Shown: positions 8,729 to 17,328 of the stretch, one piece after another | Layout of the letters: each line of letters starts with the position of its first letter | Position numbering within the stretch: the first letter of the stretch is position 1 | Source of the DNA: CAYYMH01 sp964472785 | Lineage (GTDB): Bacteria; Zhuqueibacterota; Zhuqueibacteria; Thermofontimicrobiales; Thermofontimicrobiaceae | Assembly (NCBI GenBank): GCA_964472785.1 | Contig: CAYYMH010000005.1 | Span: 65,470 to 129,469, forward strand | DNA: 64,000 nt | Reading direction: 5' to 3' | Translations under genes and position numbers: made by a program | The notes under the pieces: model-generated | Databases searched by the model: none | Told to the model about the DNA's origin: nothing | What the model saw: the letters and a program-made list of their open reading frames with translations, nothing else

Positions 8729-9097
8729 ATGACCCGGCAGCATATTCTTATTGGAACTAAAAGAAAATCGCTCATTGCTACAATGAAAAAAATCTCCTTT
8801 GAACAAGGGATAAATATTAGAACAGAACAGACGCTCGAAGATTTTTTGCTCAATGTCCAACAACAAGAATTACAGGCGATCATATTCGATCAGCGATTAC
8901 TTCGTTGTGATGTGGTCAAGATGACTCGTTTAATTCGGCGGATGCGTCCCAGAGTGCCATTGATTGTTTTTCCGGATAAAATAGACAAAAAATTAGGTGG
9001 GCAAATATTTAACGAGGGGGTATTGCAAATTGTATTGAGCCCCAACAAAACAAATTTGGTAGCGACATTAAATGCCGTCGTAAAAACAAAAAATTGA
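8729..9097 (+). CDS. Degenerate receiver-like (pseudo-receiver) protein
   Basis: At 122 aa this has receiver-domain size and pattern: a strand HILIGT, a helix, then AIIFDQRLL where the aspartate sits at the usual phosphorylation position, and VPLIVFPDK in place of the T/S strand. The acidic pair after strand 1 is replaced by GTKRKS, and the conserved lysine loop reads LSPNK. It probably cannot bind Mg2+ normally, so it may act as a phosphorylation-independent adaptor. It follows the sigma54 regulator and precedes fdhE, so a role in regulating formate dehydrogenase is plausible. Family assignment is by pattern only. Confidence 0.6.
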   Translation: MTRQHILIGTKRKSLIATMKKISFEQGINIRTEQTLEDFLLNVQQQELQAIIFDQRLLRCDVVKMTRLIRRMRPRVPLIVFPDKIDKKLGGQIFNEGVLQIVLSPNKTNLVATLNAVVKTKN

Positions 9098-9176
9098 AGT
9101 TATGATATTTGCACCGACGGGAAACAGTTACAATGGTCGTAGTTAGCTAATGATAAAATTAGCTGCATCGCAATGA

Positions 9177-9287
9177 CCAACGCTCTCATTAGCGTTAAAA
9201 CTGGTTGATGAAATCGCAATCACATGAATCGGCTTTGCGCGCAGCAAGTTGATAAATATTTATACCAATAGCTATCGAATCAAATGA
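9177..9287 (+). pseudogene. Remnant of the 3' end of a second fdhD
   Basis: In one frame the sequence reads PTLSLALKLVDEIAIT, a TGA stop, then IGFARSKLINIYTNSYRIK and a stop at 9285-9287. This aligns position by position with the FdhD C-terminus encoded at about 3256-3365 (PTSASLKLAEEIGIT, VVGFARGKRMNVYTNSW). Upstream similarity fades near 9150. It is a truncated, stop-containing duplicate immediately before fdhE, implying an ancestral fdhD-fdhE junction or a tandem duplication. The fdhE ribosome-binding site lies just past its stop. Confidence 0.75.
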
Positions 9288-9301
9288 GAAGGAGCGATAA
9301 G

Positions 9302-10180
9302 GTGACAATTGAAGCCCAAATCAATTATTTAAAAAAACGGGGCCAATTTGTTGACGATTATCTTGAATTCTTTCAGCAAATTTTATCCCTTCAATCAAAC
9401 CAGCAGTCAAAAATTGACAAAAAGAAACTTTCTGTTTTCGGGAAAACAACTGATATTGAAACCAGGATTTCTTCAGGGATTCCATGGCTGGATAAACAAG
9501 CTATTTATCTTGAAGAGACTATTATTCAATCCGGCTTCGGCGAGTTATTTTCCATTTTTGAAAAATATCCTCAACAATACCCATCAGAAACAATAGACAA
9601 GCTGAAAAAGAGCTTTGACAAATCCGAGTTGCTTTCCAAAGAATTTATTCAAAAATTTATTTCAGCAGACAAAGATTATTTTAATCAACTTTCAAAAGAC
9701 ACTGAAATAGAATTTAGTATTCTAATTTACATTGCCAGGACGCTCGTTTTTCCATTTTTAAAAGAGTACGGCGAATTATTTAAACAGCAGCTAACCAAGG
9801 TGAATTCGATCTGGTTTCGTCCGTTTTGCCCGTTGTGCGGTAACATGCCGGCAATGGCAAGACTGGAAAAGGAAGTCGGGCAAAGATATCTGTGGTGCAC
9901 TGTTTGTCATCAAGATTGGCAATTCAACCGGCTTCAATGTCCGCATTGCACAAATGATGATCAAAAATCGATCCGCTATTTTTATGATGAAAACAAGAGT
10001 CAATATCGTGTTTATGTATGTGAGAAATGCAAACACTATATAAAAACTGTAGACGAACGAACTATGGCTAAAAATCAACAAGCGAACATGTTTTTAGAAG
10101 ATCTAATAACCCATTATCTGGACGAACTCGCCCTGAAACAGGGCTACTTAAGTATGTTGTGGTGGAATGCGAATAATTGA
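9302..10180 (+). CDS. fdhE: Formate dehydrogenase accessory protein FdhE
   Basis: FdhE is a rubredoxin-like protein that assists maturation of Tat-exported formate dehydrogenases. The C-terminal half carries the four diagnostic metal-binding pairs: CPLCGNMP, CTVCHQDW, CPHC and CEKC, preceded by RPFCP. I choose GTG 9302 because AAGGAG (9289-9294) lies 7 nt upstream; an in-frame ATG at 9284 would place that site inside the gene. Length from 9302 is 292 aa, close to the usual ~300. It lies directly before the selenoprotein formate dehydrogenase gene. Confidence 0.92.
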   Translation: MTIEAQINYLKKRGQFVDDYLEFFQQILSLQSNQQSKIDKKKLSVFGKTTDIETRISSGIPWLDKQAIYLEETIIQSGFGELFSIFEKYPQQYPSETIDKLKKSFDKSELLSKEFIQKFISADKDYFNQLSKDTEIEFSILIYIARTLVFPFLKEYGELFKQQLTKVNSIWFRPFCPLCGNMPAMARLEKEVGQRYLWCTVCHQDWQFNRLQCPHCTNDDQKSIRYFYDENKSQYRVYVCEKCKHYIKTVDERTMAKNQQANMFLEDLITHYLDELALKQGYLSMLWWNANN

Positions 10181-10243
10181 TTTGAAAACAATTCATGTTT
10201 TATATTCTCAAATTAATAAATTAATGAGGAGGAAAAGGCGTAC

Positions 10244-13200
10244 ATGAATGTATCAAGAAGAGGGTTCTTGAAGGCATCATGGATCGCTGGTTCCGGAATC
10301 GCATTGGGCTCACTTGGCTGGAAGCAAGCTTTTGCAAAACCAACCGGGGAGTACAAACTAAAATATGCGACCGAAACTACGACCATTTGCCCGTACTGCG
10401 CCGTCGGTTGTGGGATTATCGTTTCTTCGCGGGATGGCAAGGTAATCAACACCGAAGGCAATCCCGACCACCCGATCAACCGCGGCTCTCTCTGTAGCAA
10501 ATGTGCTTCGCTCTATCAATTGGCAAACAATGAGCGGCGAATCACCAAAGTAATGTATCGCGCTCCTTACAGCGAAAAATGGGAAGAAAAATCCTGGGAA
10601 TGGGCGTTTGATGAGATTGCCAAACGCATAAAAAAAACGCGGGATGCTTCTTTCACTGAAAAAAATGCACAGGGGCAAATTGTTAATCGTACAACAGAAA
10701 TCGCTTCTGTTGGTAGCGCTGCATTGGACAATGAGGAATGCTGGCTCTACCAAAAAATGCTGCGGTCACTGGGCCTGGTGTATATTGAACACCAGGCGCG
10801 TATATGACACTCGGCGACTGTTGCGGCTCTGGCAGAGTCGTTTGGCCGAGGGGCAATGACCAATCACTGGAATGACATTGCCAACGCTGATTGCATTCTC
10901 ATCATGGGAAGCAATGCGGCGGAGAATCACCCCATTTCTTTCAAATATGTCACAGAAGCGATAGAGCGGGGCGCTACACTCATTAGTGTAGATCCGCGCT
11001 TTACAAGAACTTCATCCAAAGCTCATATTTATGCAGCTTTGCGCTCAGGAACTGATATTGCGTTTTTGGGTGGCATGATCAAATATATTCTGGATAATAA
11101 ACTCTATAATAAAGAGTATATAGTAGAATATACCAACGCTGCCCATTTAATTAACCCTTCATTTAGATTCCATGATGGGTTATTTTCAGGGTACGACGCA
11201 AAAAATCGGAAATATGATAAATCAACCTGGAGTTACCAGGAGGATGAAAAGGGTATTCCGAAGCAGGATAAGACACTGCAAAATCCTAATTGTGCTTTTC
11301 AGTTACTCAAAAAACATTTCTCCCGCTATAATTTGGAAATAGTCTCGAAAATAACAGGAACGCCGGTCGATAAACTGCTTGCTGTTTATAAAGCGTATAC
11401 TAAAACGGGCAAGACCGGTCAGGCAGGCACCATTATGTATGCCATGGGTTGGACTCAACATACTGTTGGTACGCAAAACATCCGAAGCATGTCGATTATC
11501 CAGTTGCTGCTTGGCAATATTGGTGTAGCCGGCGGCGGTGTAAATGCGTTGCGCGGGGAGTCCAACGTTCAGGGCTCAACAGATCATTGCTTGCTGTTTC
11601 ACATCCTGCCGGGCTATTTGAAAACACCAAAAGCATCGCAGGAAACATTGATAGATTACAACAACCAGTCAACGCCGAAATCAGCAGATCCAAACAGCGC
11701 CAACTGGTGGAGCAATTATGCAAAGTACTCTGTCAGTTTATTGAAATCCATGTTCGGCAAAAACGCGACAAAAGATAGTGATTTTGGTTACGCCTGGATG
11801 CCCAAACTGGATGACGGTAAAAATTATTCATGGATATCCATGTTCAACGAAATGGATAAAGGGAATATTAAAGGCTTTTTCGCCTGGGGACAAAATCCTG
11901 TTTGTAGCGGTCCCAATTCGGATGGTACGGTTAAGGCTATGTCGAAATTAGACTGGCTTGTAAATGTCAATTTGTGGGAAACAGAAACCGGGGCATTCTG
12001 GAAAGCGCCGGAAGTTGACCCCAAAACAATAAAAACCGAAGTATTCATGCTGCCCTGTGCCGCTTCCATGGAAAAAGAAGGAAGCATAACCAACAGCGGT
12101 CGCTGGATGCAATGGCGTTATAAAGCAGTGGAACCACCGGGCGAAGCACTGCCTGATGCGGAAATTATTCATGAAATTTTCACACATTTGAAAAAATTAT
12201 ATGCGACCGATGGCGGAGCATTTCCCGATCCAATCTTGAATTTAAAATGGGATTATGCAACCAATGGGCACATCGATCCGCATCTGGTGGCTAAAGAAAT
12301 CAACGGCTACGATTTGACAACGGGAAAACTGTTACCCAGTTTTGCTGCACTAAAGGACGACGGAACCACTTCTTCAGGGAACTGGCTCTATTGCGCCAGC
12401 TACACCGAAGAGGGTAATATGGCAGCGCGAACTGACAATAAAGATAAGTCAGGTATCGGGCTGCATTCCAATTGGGCCTGGTGTTGGCCGGTAAACCGTC
12501 GTATTATTTATAACCGTGCTTCAGTAGATAGGAATGGTCAGCCGTTTGATAAGGAACATCCAGTCATTCGATGGAATCCACTGGCAAAGGGTGGCGCTGG
12601 CGCTTGGGTCGGCGATGTTCCGGATGGCGGATGGCCGCCGCTGAAAAATGCTGAAAAAACAAAACATGCATTTATCATGCGAAATGAAGGGTTTGCCCGA
12701 ATCTTTGGCATGGGTTTAGCCGACGGGCCGTTCCCGGAACACTACGAACCGCTGGAATGTCCAGTCGAAAAAAACATGATGTCTGGTGTGCTGCTAAATC
12801 CTACTACCAAAGCCTGGCATAAGATCAAAGGCGGAATGAACACATTTGCGGCAACATGTGATCCCAGGTTCCCGTTCGTTGCAACCACGTATCGGGTCTC
12901 GGAACACTGGCAAACCGGCGCCATGACGCGTCAACAGGAATGGCTCGTGGAGATGCAGCCTGAGATGTTCGTGGAAATGAGTAAAGAATTAGCCAGAGAA
13001 CTGGATGTAAAAAATGGCGATAAAATGATCGTCGAGTCGGCTCGAGGGAAAGTCCACGCAAAAGCTATGGTAACCGCGCGCTTTAAACCGTTCAAAGTCG
13101 GCGAATCAATTATTCACCAGGTTGGGCTGCCCTGGTGCTTTGGATTTATGGGTTTGGCAAAAGGTGACAGCGCTAATAAATTGGCACCAGCGATCGGTGA

Positions 13201-13261
13201 CGCCAATACCATGATTCCGGAGTCAAAGGCATTCCTGGTTAACGTCAGGAAGGAGGTGTAA
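10244..13261 (+). CDS. fdhA: Periplasmic selenocysteine-containing formate dehydrogenase catalytic subunit
   Basis: The frame is continuous across a TGA at 10805-10807, giving 1005 residues with selenocysteine at 188. The local context HQARI-Sec-H, followed by ATVAALA and FGRGAMTNHW, is the classical FDH-N active site. It starts with a Tat signal (SRRGFLK), so the enzyme should be exported folded to the periplasm. One [4Fe-4S] cluster is bound by C49, C52, C56 and C84. The rest is a DMSO-reductase-fold bis-MGD protein ending in a molybdopterin dinucleotide-binding domain. It oxidises formate to CO2, or runs in reverse, with Mo or W. The length matches FDH-N. RBS GAGGAGG lies about 10 nt before the ATG. 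Annotators that stop at TGA would split this gene at 10807 and 10856. Confidence 0.95.
10808..10850 (+). promoter_or_regulatory. Putative bacterial SECIS hairpin for fdhA
   Basis: Directly after the Sec TGA, CTCGG (10810-10814) pairs with CCGAG (10846-10850) and CGACT (10815-10819) pairs with AGTCG (10836-10840), leaving TTTGG bulged. An apical TGC/GCA helix (10822-10824, 10832-10834) closes a loop beginning GGCTCTG. Position and G-rich apical loop match SelB-binding SECIS elements of formate dehydrogenase mRNAs, such as the GGUCUG loop in E. coli. Pairing was worked out by hand. Confidence 0.75.
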
Positions 13262-14040
13262 TGATGAAAGGAAAATCAGTATTAATTGACCTCTCGAAAT
13301 GCATAGGCTGCCGGGGATGTCAGGTGGCATGTAAACAGTGGAATCAGCTTCCCGGAGAAAAAACGGTCAATGTCGGATCGCACCAGAATCCGCAGGAACT
13401 ATCTGCCAATACCTGGACTTTGGTTCGTTTCAAGGAAACGGAAAGTAATGGCAAGGTAGATTGGACGTTTTTTAAGGATCAATGCCGTCACTGCCTGGAA
13501 CCTCCATGTAAGGCTGCAGCAGATGATTATGCACCGGGATCGATCGTAATGGATTTCTCAGGAGCCCTGGTCTTTTTAAAGGAAACAAAAAAGATCACTG
13601 AAGACATGGAATATATTTGTCCGTATGGCCTTCCGCAAAAAGATGAAAAAAGCGGAAGCTGGTTTAAGTGCAACTTTTGTTTTGATCGCATTGCCAATGG
13701 ACAAATTCCGGCTTGTGTCAAGGCGTGTCCTACTGGCACTTTGATTTTCGGGGATCGAGATGAAATATTGGCGCTGGGAAATCAACGTGTGAGGGAGTTA
13801 AACAAAGACTATCCGAACGCCACGCTGCTGGATGCTGATGATGTGCGCTGGATTTATTTGCTGCATGAACCGGAAGAGTACTTCCAGATCGGCTTGCGCG
13901 ATTTGGAACGATCTGACCGCTATGCCTGGCGTAAGCTACTACAACCAATTGCTCCGATATCGTTGGCAGTGGGTGGCTTAGCATTGTTGTTTGAAAAACG
14001 AGAGCAACGGATGAAAGAGAAGCAAAAAGATGATGTTTAA
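13261..14040 (+). CDS. fdhB: Formate dehydrogenase iron-sulfur subunit (three-cluster type)
   Basis: This 259-aa ferredoxin-like subunit carries electrons from FdhA. Twelve cysteines are visible: CIGCRGCQVAC, then CRHCLEPPC, a single ICPYG, and CNFCF plus ACVKACPTG. Twelve fits three [4Fe-4S] clusters, as in the Desulfovibrio-type heterodimeric enzyme, instead of the four of E. coli FdnH; the missing ligands fall in the second and third motifs. A hydrophobic stretch near the C-terminus (PISLAVGGLALLF) could anchor it to the membrane. The gene starts one base inside the fdhA stop (TAATG), with AGGAGGT upstream. No cytochrome b gamma subunit follows. Confidence 0.93.
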   Translation: MMKGKSVLIDLSKCIGCRGCQVACKQWNQLPGEKTVNVGSHQNPQELSANTWTLVRFKETESNGKVDWTFFKDQCRHCLEPPCKAAADDYAPGSIVMDFSGALVFLKETKKITEDMEYICPYGLPQKDEKSGSWFKCNFCFDRIANGQIPACVKACPTGTLIFGDRDEILALGNQRVRELNKDYPNATLLDADDVRWIYLLHEPEEYFQIGLRDLERSDRYAWRKLLQPIAPISLAVGGLALLFEKREQRMKEKQKDDV

Positions 14041-14773
14041 TCGACAATTTAGCTTAATCGGTTTGATTGCCATCCTCTTAATGGGGATGGCAATCATCCC
14101 AAATCATAAAATTGGGACTGAAAAAGCACTTCTGAAAATTGGCGATTCGTTCCCTGATATTAAATTTGAAGGGAGCTTAAATCTCCTTGATCGAAATTAC
14201 CTGGGCCTGTCGGATAGCTTAAATTTTACACTGCATGATATTGAGGCAAATTTAATTTTTGTTGAATTCCTCAATAAATTTTGTGTCCATTGTCAACAGC
14301 AAGCCGTAATATTGAATGAACTGTTTGAAGATATTCAACGTGATTCAATACTGCGAAACCAGGTAAAAATGCTGGGCGTGGGCATGGGAAATAGTCGCTA
14401 TCAAATGCAGACCTACCGAACAGAGAAGGCTATCCCCTTTCCTCTGGTCCCGGATCAGAATTTTGTAATTCACGAGGCGTTGGGAAGGCCCAAAGCGCCG
14501 TTTATTGTTTTATTCAAAAAGACAGCAGATGGCAAGGGGATTGTCAGCGCTACTTTTTTGGGATTGATTTCCTCAAAGGAGCTATTTTTATCCACGCTGG
14601 AGAAGCTGTTACAACCAAACGTCGATGTAATGGCAGAAACGGTGGATCAACAAATTGAGCCACAAGCTGAAACACCAACTGAGGAAATGACAGAGGAAAA
14701 TTTTGAAAAATTAGTCAAAGATCATCTTAAACATCAGGGCTATCGCATTCTGAAAAACTGTTTGACAAATTAA
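14030..14773 (+). CDS. Thioredoxin-like (TlpA/AhpC-TSA type) membrane-anchored protein
   Basis: The 247-aa protein has an N-terminal membrane anchor or signal (residues 8-23), then a thioredoxin fold with a redox motif CVHC at 85-88 within EFLNKFCVHCQQQ and a cis-proline region KAPFIVLF. The C-terminal 50 residues are acidic and Gln/Glu/Thr-rich. It overlaps the fdhB end by 11 bp, so it belongs to the formate dehydrogenase operon. TlpA-like proteins reduce or form disulfides, or help metallate extracytoplasmic proteins. Here it could protect selenocysteine/cysteine redox state or mature the enzyme, but that is inference. Confidence 0.75.
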   Translation: MMFNRQFSLIGLIAILLMGMAIIPNHKIGTEKALLKIGDSFPDIKFEGSLNLLDRNYLGLSDSLNFTLHDIEANLIFVEFLNKFCVHCQQQAVILNELFEDIQRDSILRNQVKMLGVGMGNSRYQMQTYRTEKAIPFPLVPDQNFVIHEALGRPKAPFIVLFKKTADGKGIVSATFLGLISSKELFLSTLEKLLQPNVDVMAETVDQQIEPQAETPTEEMTEENFEKLVKDHLKHQGYRILKNCLTN

Positions 14774-14930
14774 AACAACAAGCTATGATCAAGGATGTGA
14801 GATAGAGCAACTTAATTATTTTTGTAACTAATAGTTATCGAAAATTCAGAAATGATCAATTTATTCAACTTCACGGATTGAGTAAAATTAACTAATAAAA
14901 AATCAAACAAAAATTGAGGAGTTTGACCAA

Positions 14931-16028
14931 ATGAGAAGAGCAATTTTTATCTTAATTCTAATCCTAATAATTGTGCCCACATTATTGGCGCAAGTGCAAT
15001 TAAAGCCCTACGGTTTTATCAAAGGCGATATGGTTTATAGCATGAAAAGTGTAGCATCCTTCGGCGCAGAAAATCTATCTGCCTCACAGCTTGCTACCGG
15101 AATCGACCAGGCCGCTCTGGGATTTACGGCGCAGCATTCGCGGTTCGGTTTGAAAGGCAGCGTAGGTGACGACGATTTAAAGGTCGGTGGAACGCTGGAG
15201 CTGGATTTCTATTGGGGAGGTTTCGACGCCAACGCCCGTCCACGGATTCGGCTGGCTTACGCATCAATGGCAAAGGGTAACATGGAGTTGCGTTTTGGTC
15301 AGCAATGGGATCTGTTTTCACCAGTTAATGCCAGTACCAACAACACCAACGGCAATATGTGGTACGCCGGCAACTATGGTTTTCGCCGCGCCCAGATCCA
15401 ATTTCATTACAAGATGCCGATGGAAAACATGACACCGATGCTGCAATTATCAATCGGTGAAGCCGCCAAAGAAGCAGCCGGGCTGGGAGACGATAACAAA
15501 GCCGCATTTCCCATGATTCAGGGTCGGCTTTCATCTAAATTTATGCAAAATTACGGTATCGGCGTGTATTTTGTCCATGCCAAATTCGATCCCGATCCTG
15601 AAGTGGATGATGACGAATACAATACATCCGGCTTTGGTGTTGATTTTAATCTGGCATTCAGCCCTATGTTCACCCTCAAAGGTGAAGTTAATTCAGGCAC
15701 AAATTTAAACAACGCCAACCTGTTCACCGGCGCTGGCAGTGGTGACGCTGATGTTGATAAAAAAAGCATGGGCTTCTGGTTTAACGCTATCTCCAAACCT
15801 TCTACAAGCGTCAACTTTGTGCTGGGCTATGGAATGGACAAAAACCAAACCGATAATTTAGATGACGGTCATATCGAACAAAACAGCGTTATCTACGGCG
15901 ACATTATTTTTCCTTTTGATCACGGTTTTTCAATCGCTTTAGAAGTTCAAAACATTTCAACCAAAATTAAAGGTGGAGACACCCATTCTGCCATGGTCTT
16001 TGATATTGCCGGAAAAATTGTTTTTTAA
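14931..16028 (+). CDS. Outer-membrane porin (DcaP/Porin_O-P-like beta-barrel)
   Basis: A signal peptide (first ~20 residues ending LLAQ) is followed by a repeating amphipathic-strand pattern. Porin-like features are YGFIKGDMVY at the mature N-terminus, HSRFGLKG, RLAYASM, FGQQWDLF and a C-terminal strand ending in phenylalanine (GKIVF), the usual beta-barrel assembly signal. At 365 aa it has porin size. A GAGGAG ribosome site lies 9 nt before the ATG. Position after the formate dehydrogenase operon suggests passage of formate or another small anion. It is followed by a strong terminator. Confidence 0.8.
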   Translation: MRRAIFILILILIIVPTLLAQVQLKPYGFIKGDMVYSMKSVASFGAENLSASQLATGIDQAALGFTAQHSRFGLKGSVGDDDLKVGGTLELDFYWGGFDANARPRIRLAYASMAKGNMELRFGQQWDLFSPVNASTNNTNGNMWYAGNYGFRRAQIQFHYKMPMENMTPMLQLSIGEAAKEAAGLGDDNKAAFPMIQGRLSSKFMQNYGIGVYFVHAKFDPDPEVDDDEYNTSGFGVDFNLAFSPMFTLKGEVNSGTNLNNANLFTGAGSGDADVDKKSMGFWFNAISKPSTSVNFVLGYGMDKNQTDNLDDGHIEQNSVIYGDIIFPFDHGFSIALEVQNISTKIKGGDTHSAMVFDIAGKIVF

Positions 16029-16035
16029 AGTCATT

Positions 16036-16072
16036 AAAATCGGCATATTTCAGAAAGAGATATGCCGATTTT
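16036..16072. terminator. Intrinsic (possibly bidirectional) terminator after the porin gene
   Basis: AAAATCGGCATAT (16036-16048) and its exact complement ATATGCCGATTTT (16060-16072), 13 bp with an 11-nt loop, eight bases after the porin stop. Confidence 0.85.
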
Positions 16073-16157
16073 AAATTTCATAAAATAGATGCTGAAAATT
16101 GAAGTTATTCAGCTCAGCGAATAAGTAACTGTACAGCAGTTAAAATTTTTATACATT

Positions 16158-16253
16158 ATCTCCGAGTTTTTCCGCCTAAGGGGTAACCTAAGGCGGATCG
16201 ACCGATAGGGTTTGAGAGGAAACGCTCAAGCCTCCCGTGCTTGGAAAGGAGAT
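16158..16253 (+). ncRNA. Molybdenum/tungsten cofactor riboswitch (MoCo RNA motif)
   Basis: The element is closed by ATCTCC (16158-16163) pairing with GGAGAT (16248-16253). Between these lie the features I associate with the MoCo motif: CTCCGAG after the first strand; a hairpin CCGCCT/AGGCGG with an inner AGG/CCT helix (16172-16197); CGACCGAT; a TTTGAG/CTCAAG hairpin around GGAAAC; and the highly conserved CCTCCCGTGC followed by TGGAAAGGAG. Known MoCo riboswitches sense Mo- or W-molybdopterin and repress cofactor or transporter genes. The 3' closing strand contains AAGGAG, 8 nt before ATG 16260, so ligand binding would hide a ribosome site. The lipoprotein and TonB receptor genes lie 300 nt downstream. 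Confidence 0.82.
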
Positions 16254-16259
16254 CCTGAA

Positions 16260-16403
16260 ATGATCTACGAATTTACCTCAAATCAAATCTGCTTGGGACA
16301 TCTCTTTTCAATCAAAAACAAATCTCGGTGGCTGATAAACAGTGATCATCAAGGCACTGAAGCACGGCAACACGAGAAACCGATCAATTCTATTTTGTTG
16401 TAA
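16260..16403 (+). CDS. Short open frame under the riboswitch (leader peptide or gene remnant)
   Basis: ATG 16260 to TAA 16403 encodes 47 residues beginning MIYEFTSNQICLGHLFS. The AAGGAG at 16246-16251 is ideally spaced but lies in the riboswitch closing stem. I do not recognise the product. It may be a leader peptide whose translation affects the downstream lipoprotein gene, or what remains of a cofactor gene the riboswitch once controlled. Coding status is uncertain. Bases 16404-16548 hold nothing else I can identify. Confidence 0.35.
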   Translation: MIYEFTSNQICLGHLFSIKNKSRWLINSDHQGTEARQHEKPINSILL

Positions 16404-16548
16404 ATAGGATGTGTCCAAAAATTTCTCTCGACCTTACAGTTTAAAAAAATGTGGCTAACTTCAATAAATATGAAGCAATAAGAATGCTTACATTTTACAA
16501 ATTGATTAAATAGCTTTAATGACTTAACAAATCAACCCAGGAGGTATT

Positions 16549-17328
16549 ATGCGTTTTAAGCTAATTCTTGTCTCAATGTTTTTTTTCATGGCATGGTTTA
16601 CGAATTGTGACAAAAACAGCCCGACATCTGTTAATCCGGATTCGGATGGTTTTTTCTGGATCCATTTTCAAAATGACTCCACCAAAGTGAACTTTAACGA
16701 TCTGCCTAAAATCGACGCCGATGGCGAAACTGCTATCCAGCTCAGTGCTTTTATTGATACCACAATTATTCCCCCATATCGGGATAAAAATGGTGGTGCC
16801 CACGAGGCGAGAAGACTATATGCTTATCAAATTACAGGGGATGATGGTTTTTCAGCTTCGGTAAAGGGTTATCCGAATAATAGTTGGGAACATCTGACGC
16901 TGGGACATGTGCTCACCGATACCAGGTTGGTTGTTTTTCCTGATGATAAAATTGATATTGCCGGAGCTTACAATGTAAAAAACGCTCGTCATATTTACAT
17001 TCATCGTAAATTCGACATTTCCTCCCCGGACACGACAGCTTTTATCGAATTGCGCACAGTCACTCCAATTTCGGTAACCAATCCAGAAGGGAACGTCGAA
17101 GATGGACTGCCTTTAATGGATTTAGTTTCAGGTTATATTACAGCGCCCGAAAATTATCGTTATGAGATCATTGCGCTGGATGGCTACACGCCACCGACAG
17201 ATCTGGATTGGAATCAATTTCAGACAGGGTACTGGTTGCTGGATAGTAAAAAAACCATGTTTACCGATTCGACGGTGGCTATTGGAAAATATCAAATCAG
17301 AGTGTTGGAAAAAATTTTGGCGAATTAA
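16549..17328 (+). CDS. Lipoprotein with a sulfite-oxidase-fold-like segment, paired with a TonB receptor
   Basis: A 259-aa lipoprotein with lipobox FTNC (C20). I do not recognise the family with certainty. Residues ~90-160 contain DDGFSASV, then LTDTRLVVFP and YNVKNARHIYIH. This order (DGYS-type strand, VVP strand, Y.xK..R.I strand) resembles the molybdopterin-binding sulfite oxidase/YedY fold, but I see no active-site cysteine. The stop is immediately followed by the TonB receptor ATG (17329), so the two are an operon, like surface-lipoprotein plus receptor uptake pairs. With the MoCo riboswitch upstream, binding of a Mo/W species or a pterin is a reasonable guess; hemophore-like or other metal roles are alternatives. 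AGGAGG lies 6 nt before the ATG. Confidence 0.7.
   Translation: MRFKLILVSMFFFMAWFTNCDKNSPTSVNPDSDGFFWIHFQNDSTKVNFNDLPKIDADGETAIQLSAFIDTTIIPPYRDKNGGAHEARRLYAYQITGDDGFSASVKGYPNNSWEHLTLGHVLTDTRLVVFPDDKIDIAGAYNVKNARHIYIHRKFDISSPDTTAFIELRTVTPISVTNPEGNVEDGLPLMDLVSGYITAPENYRYEIIALDGYTPPTDLDWNQFQTGYWLLDSKKTMFTDSTVAIGKYQIRVLEKILAN

Noticed and set aside
9284..9301. ATG 9284 as fdhE start
   Set aside because: The ribosome site AAGGAG (9289-9294) would lie inside the gene, while it is ideally spaced for GTG 9302. The ATG overlaps the stop of the fdhD relic by chance.
10856..13261. Separate formate dehydrogenase gene starting at 10856
   Set aside because: It is in the same frame as 10244-10807 and continues the active-site motif. 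The TGA is a selenocysteine codon, so there is a single gene.
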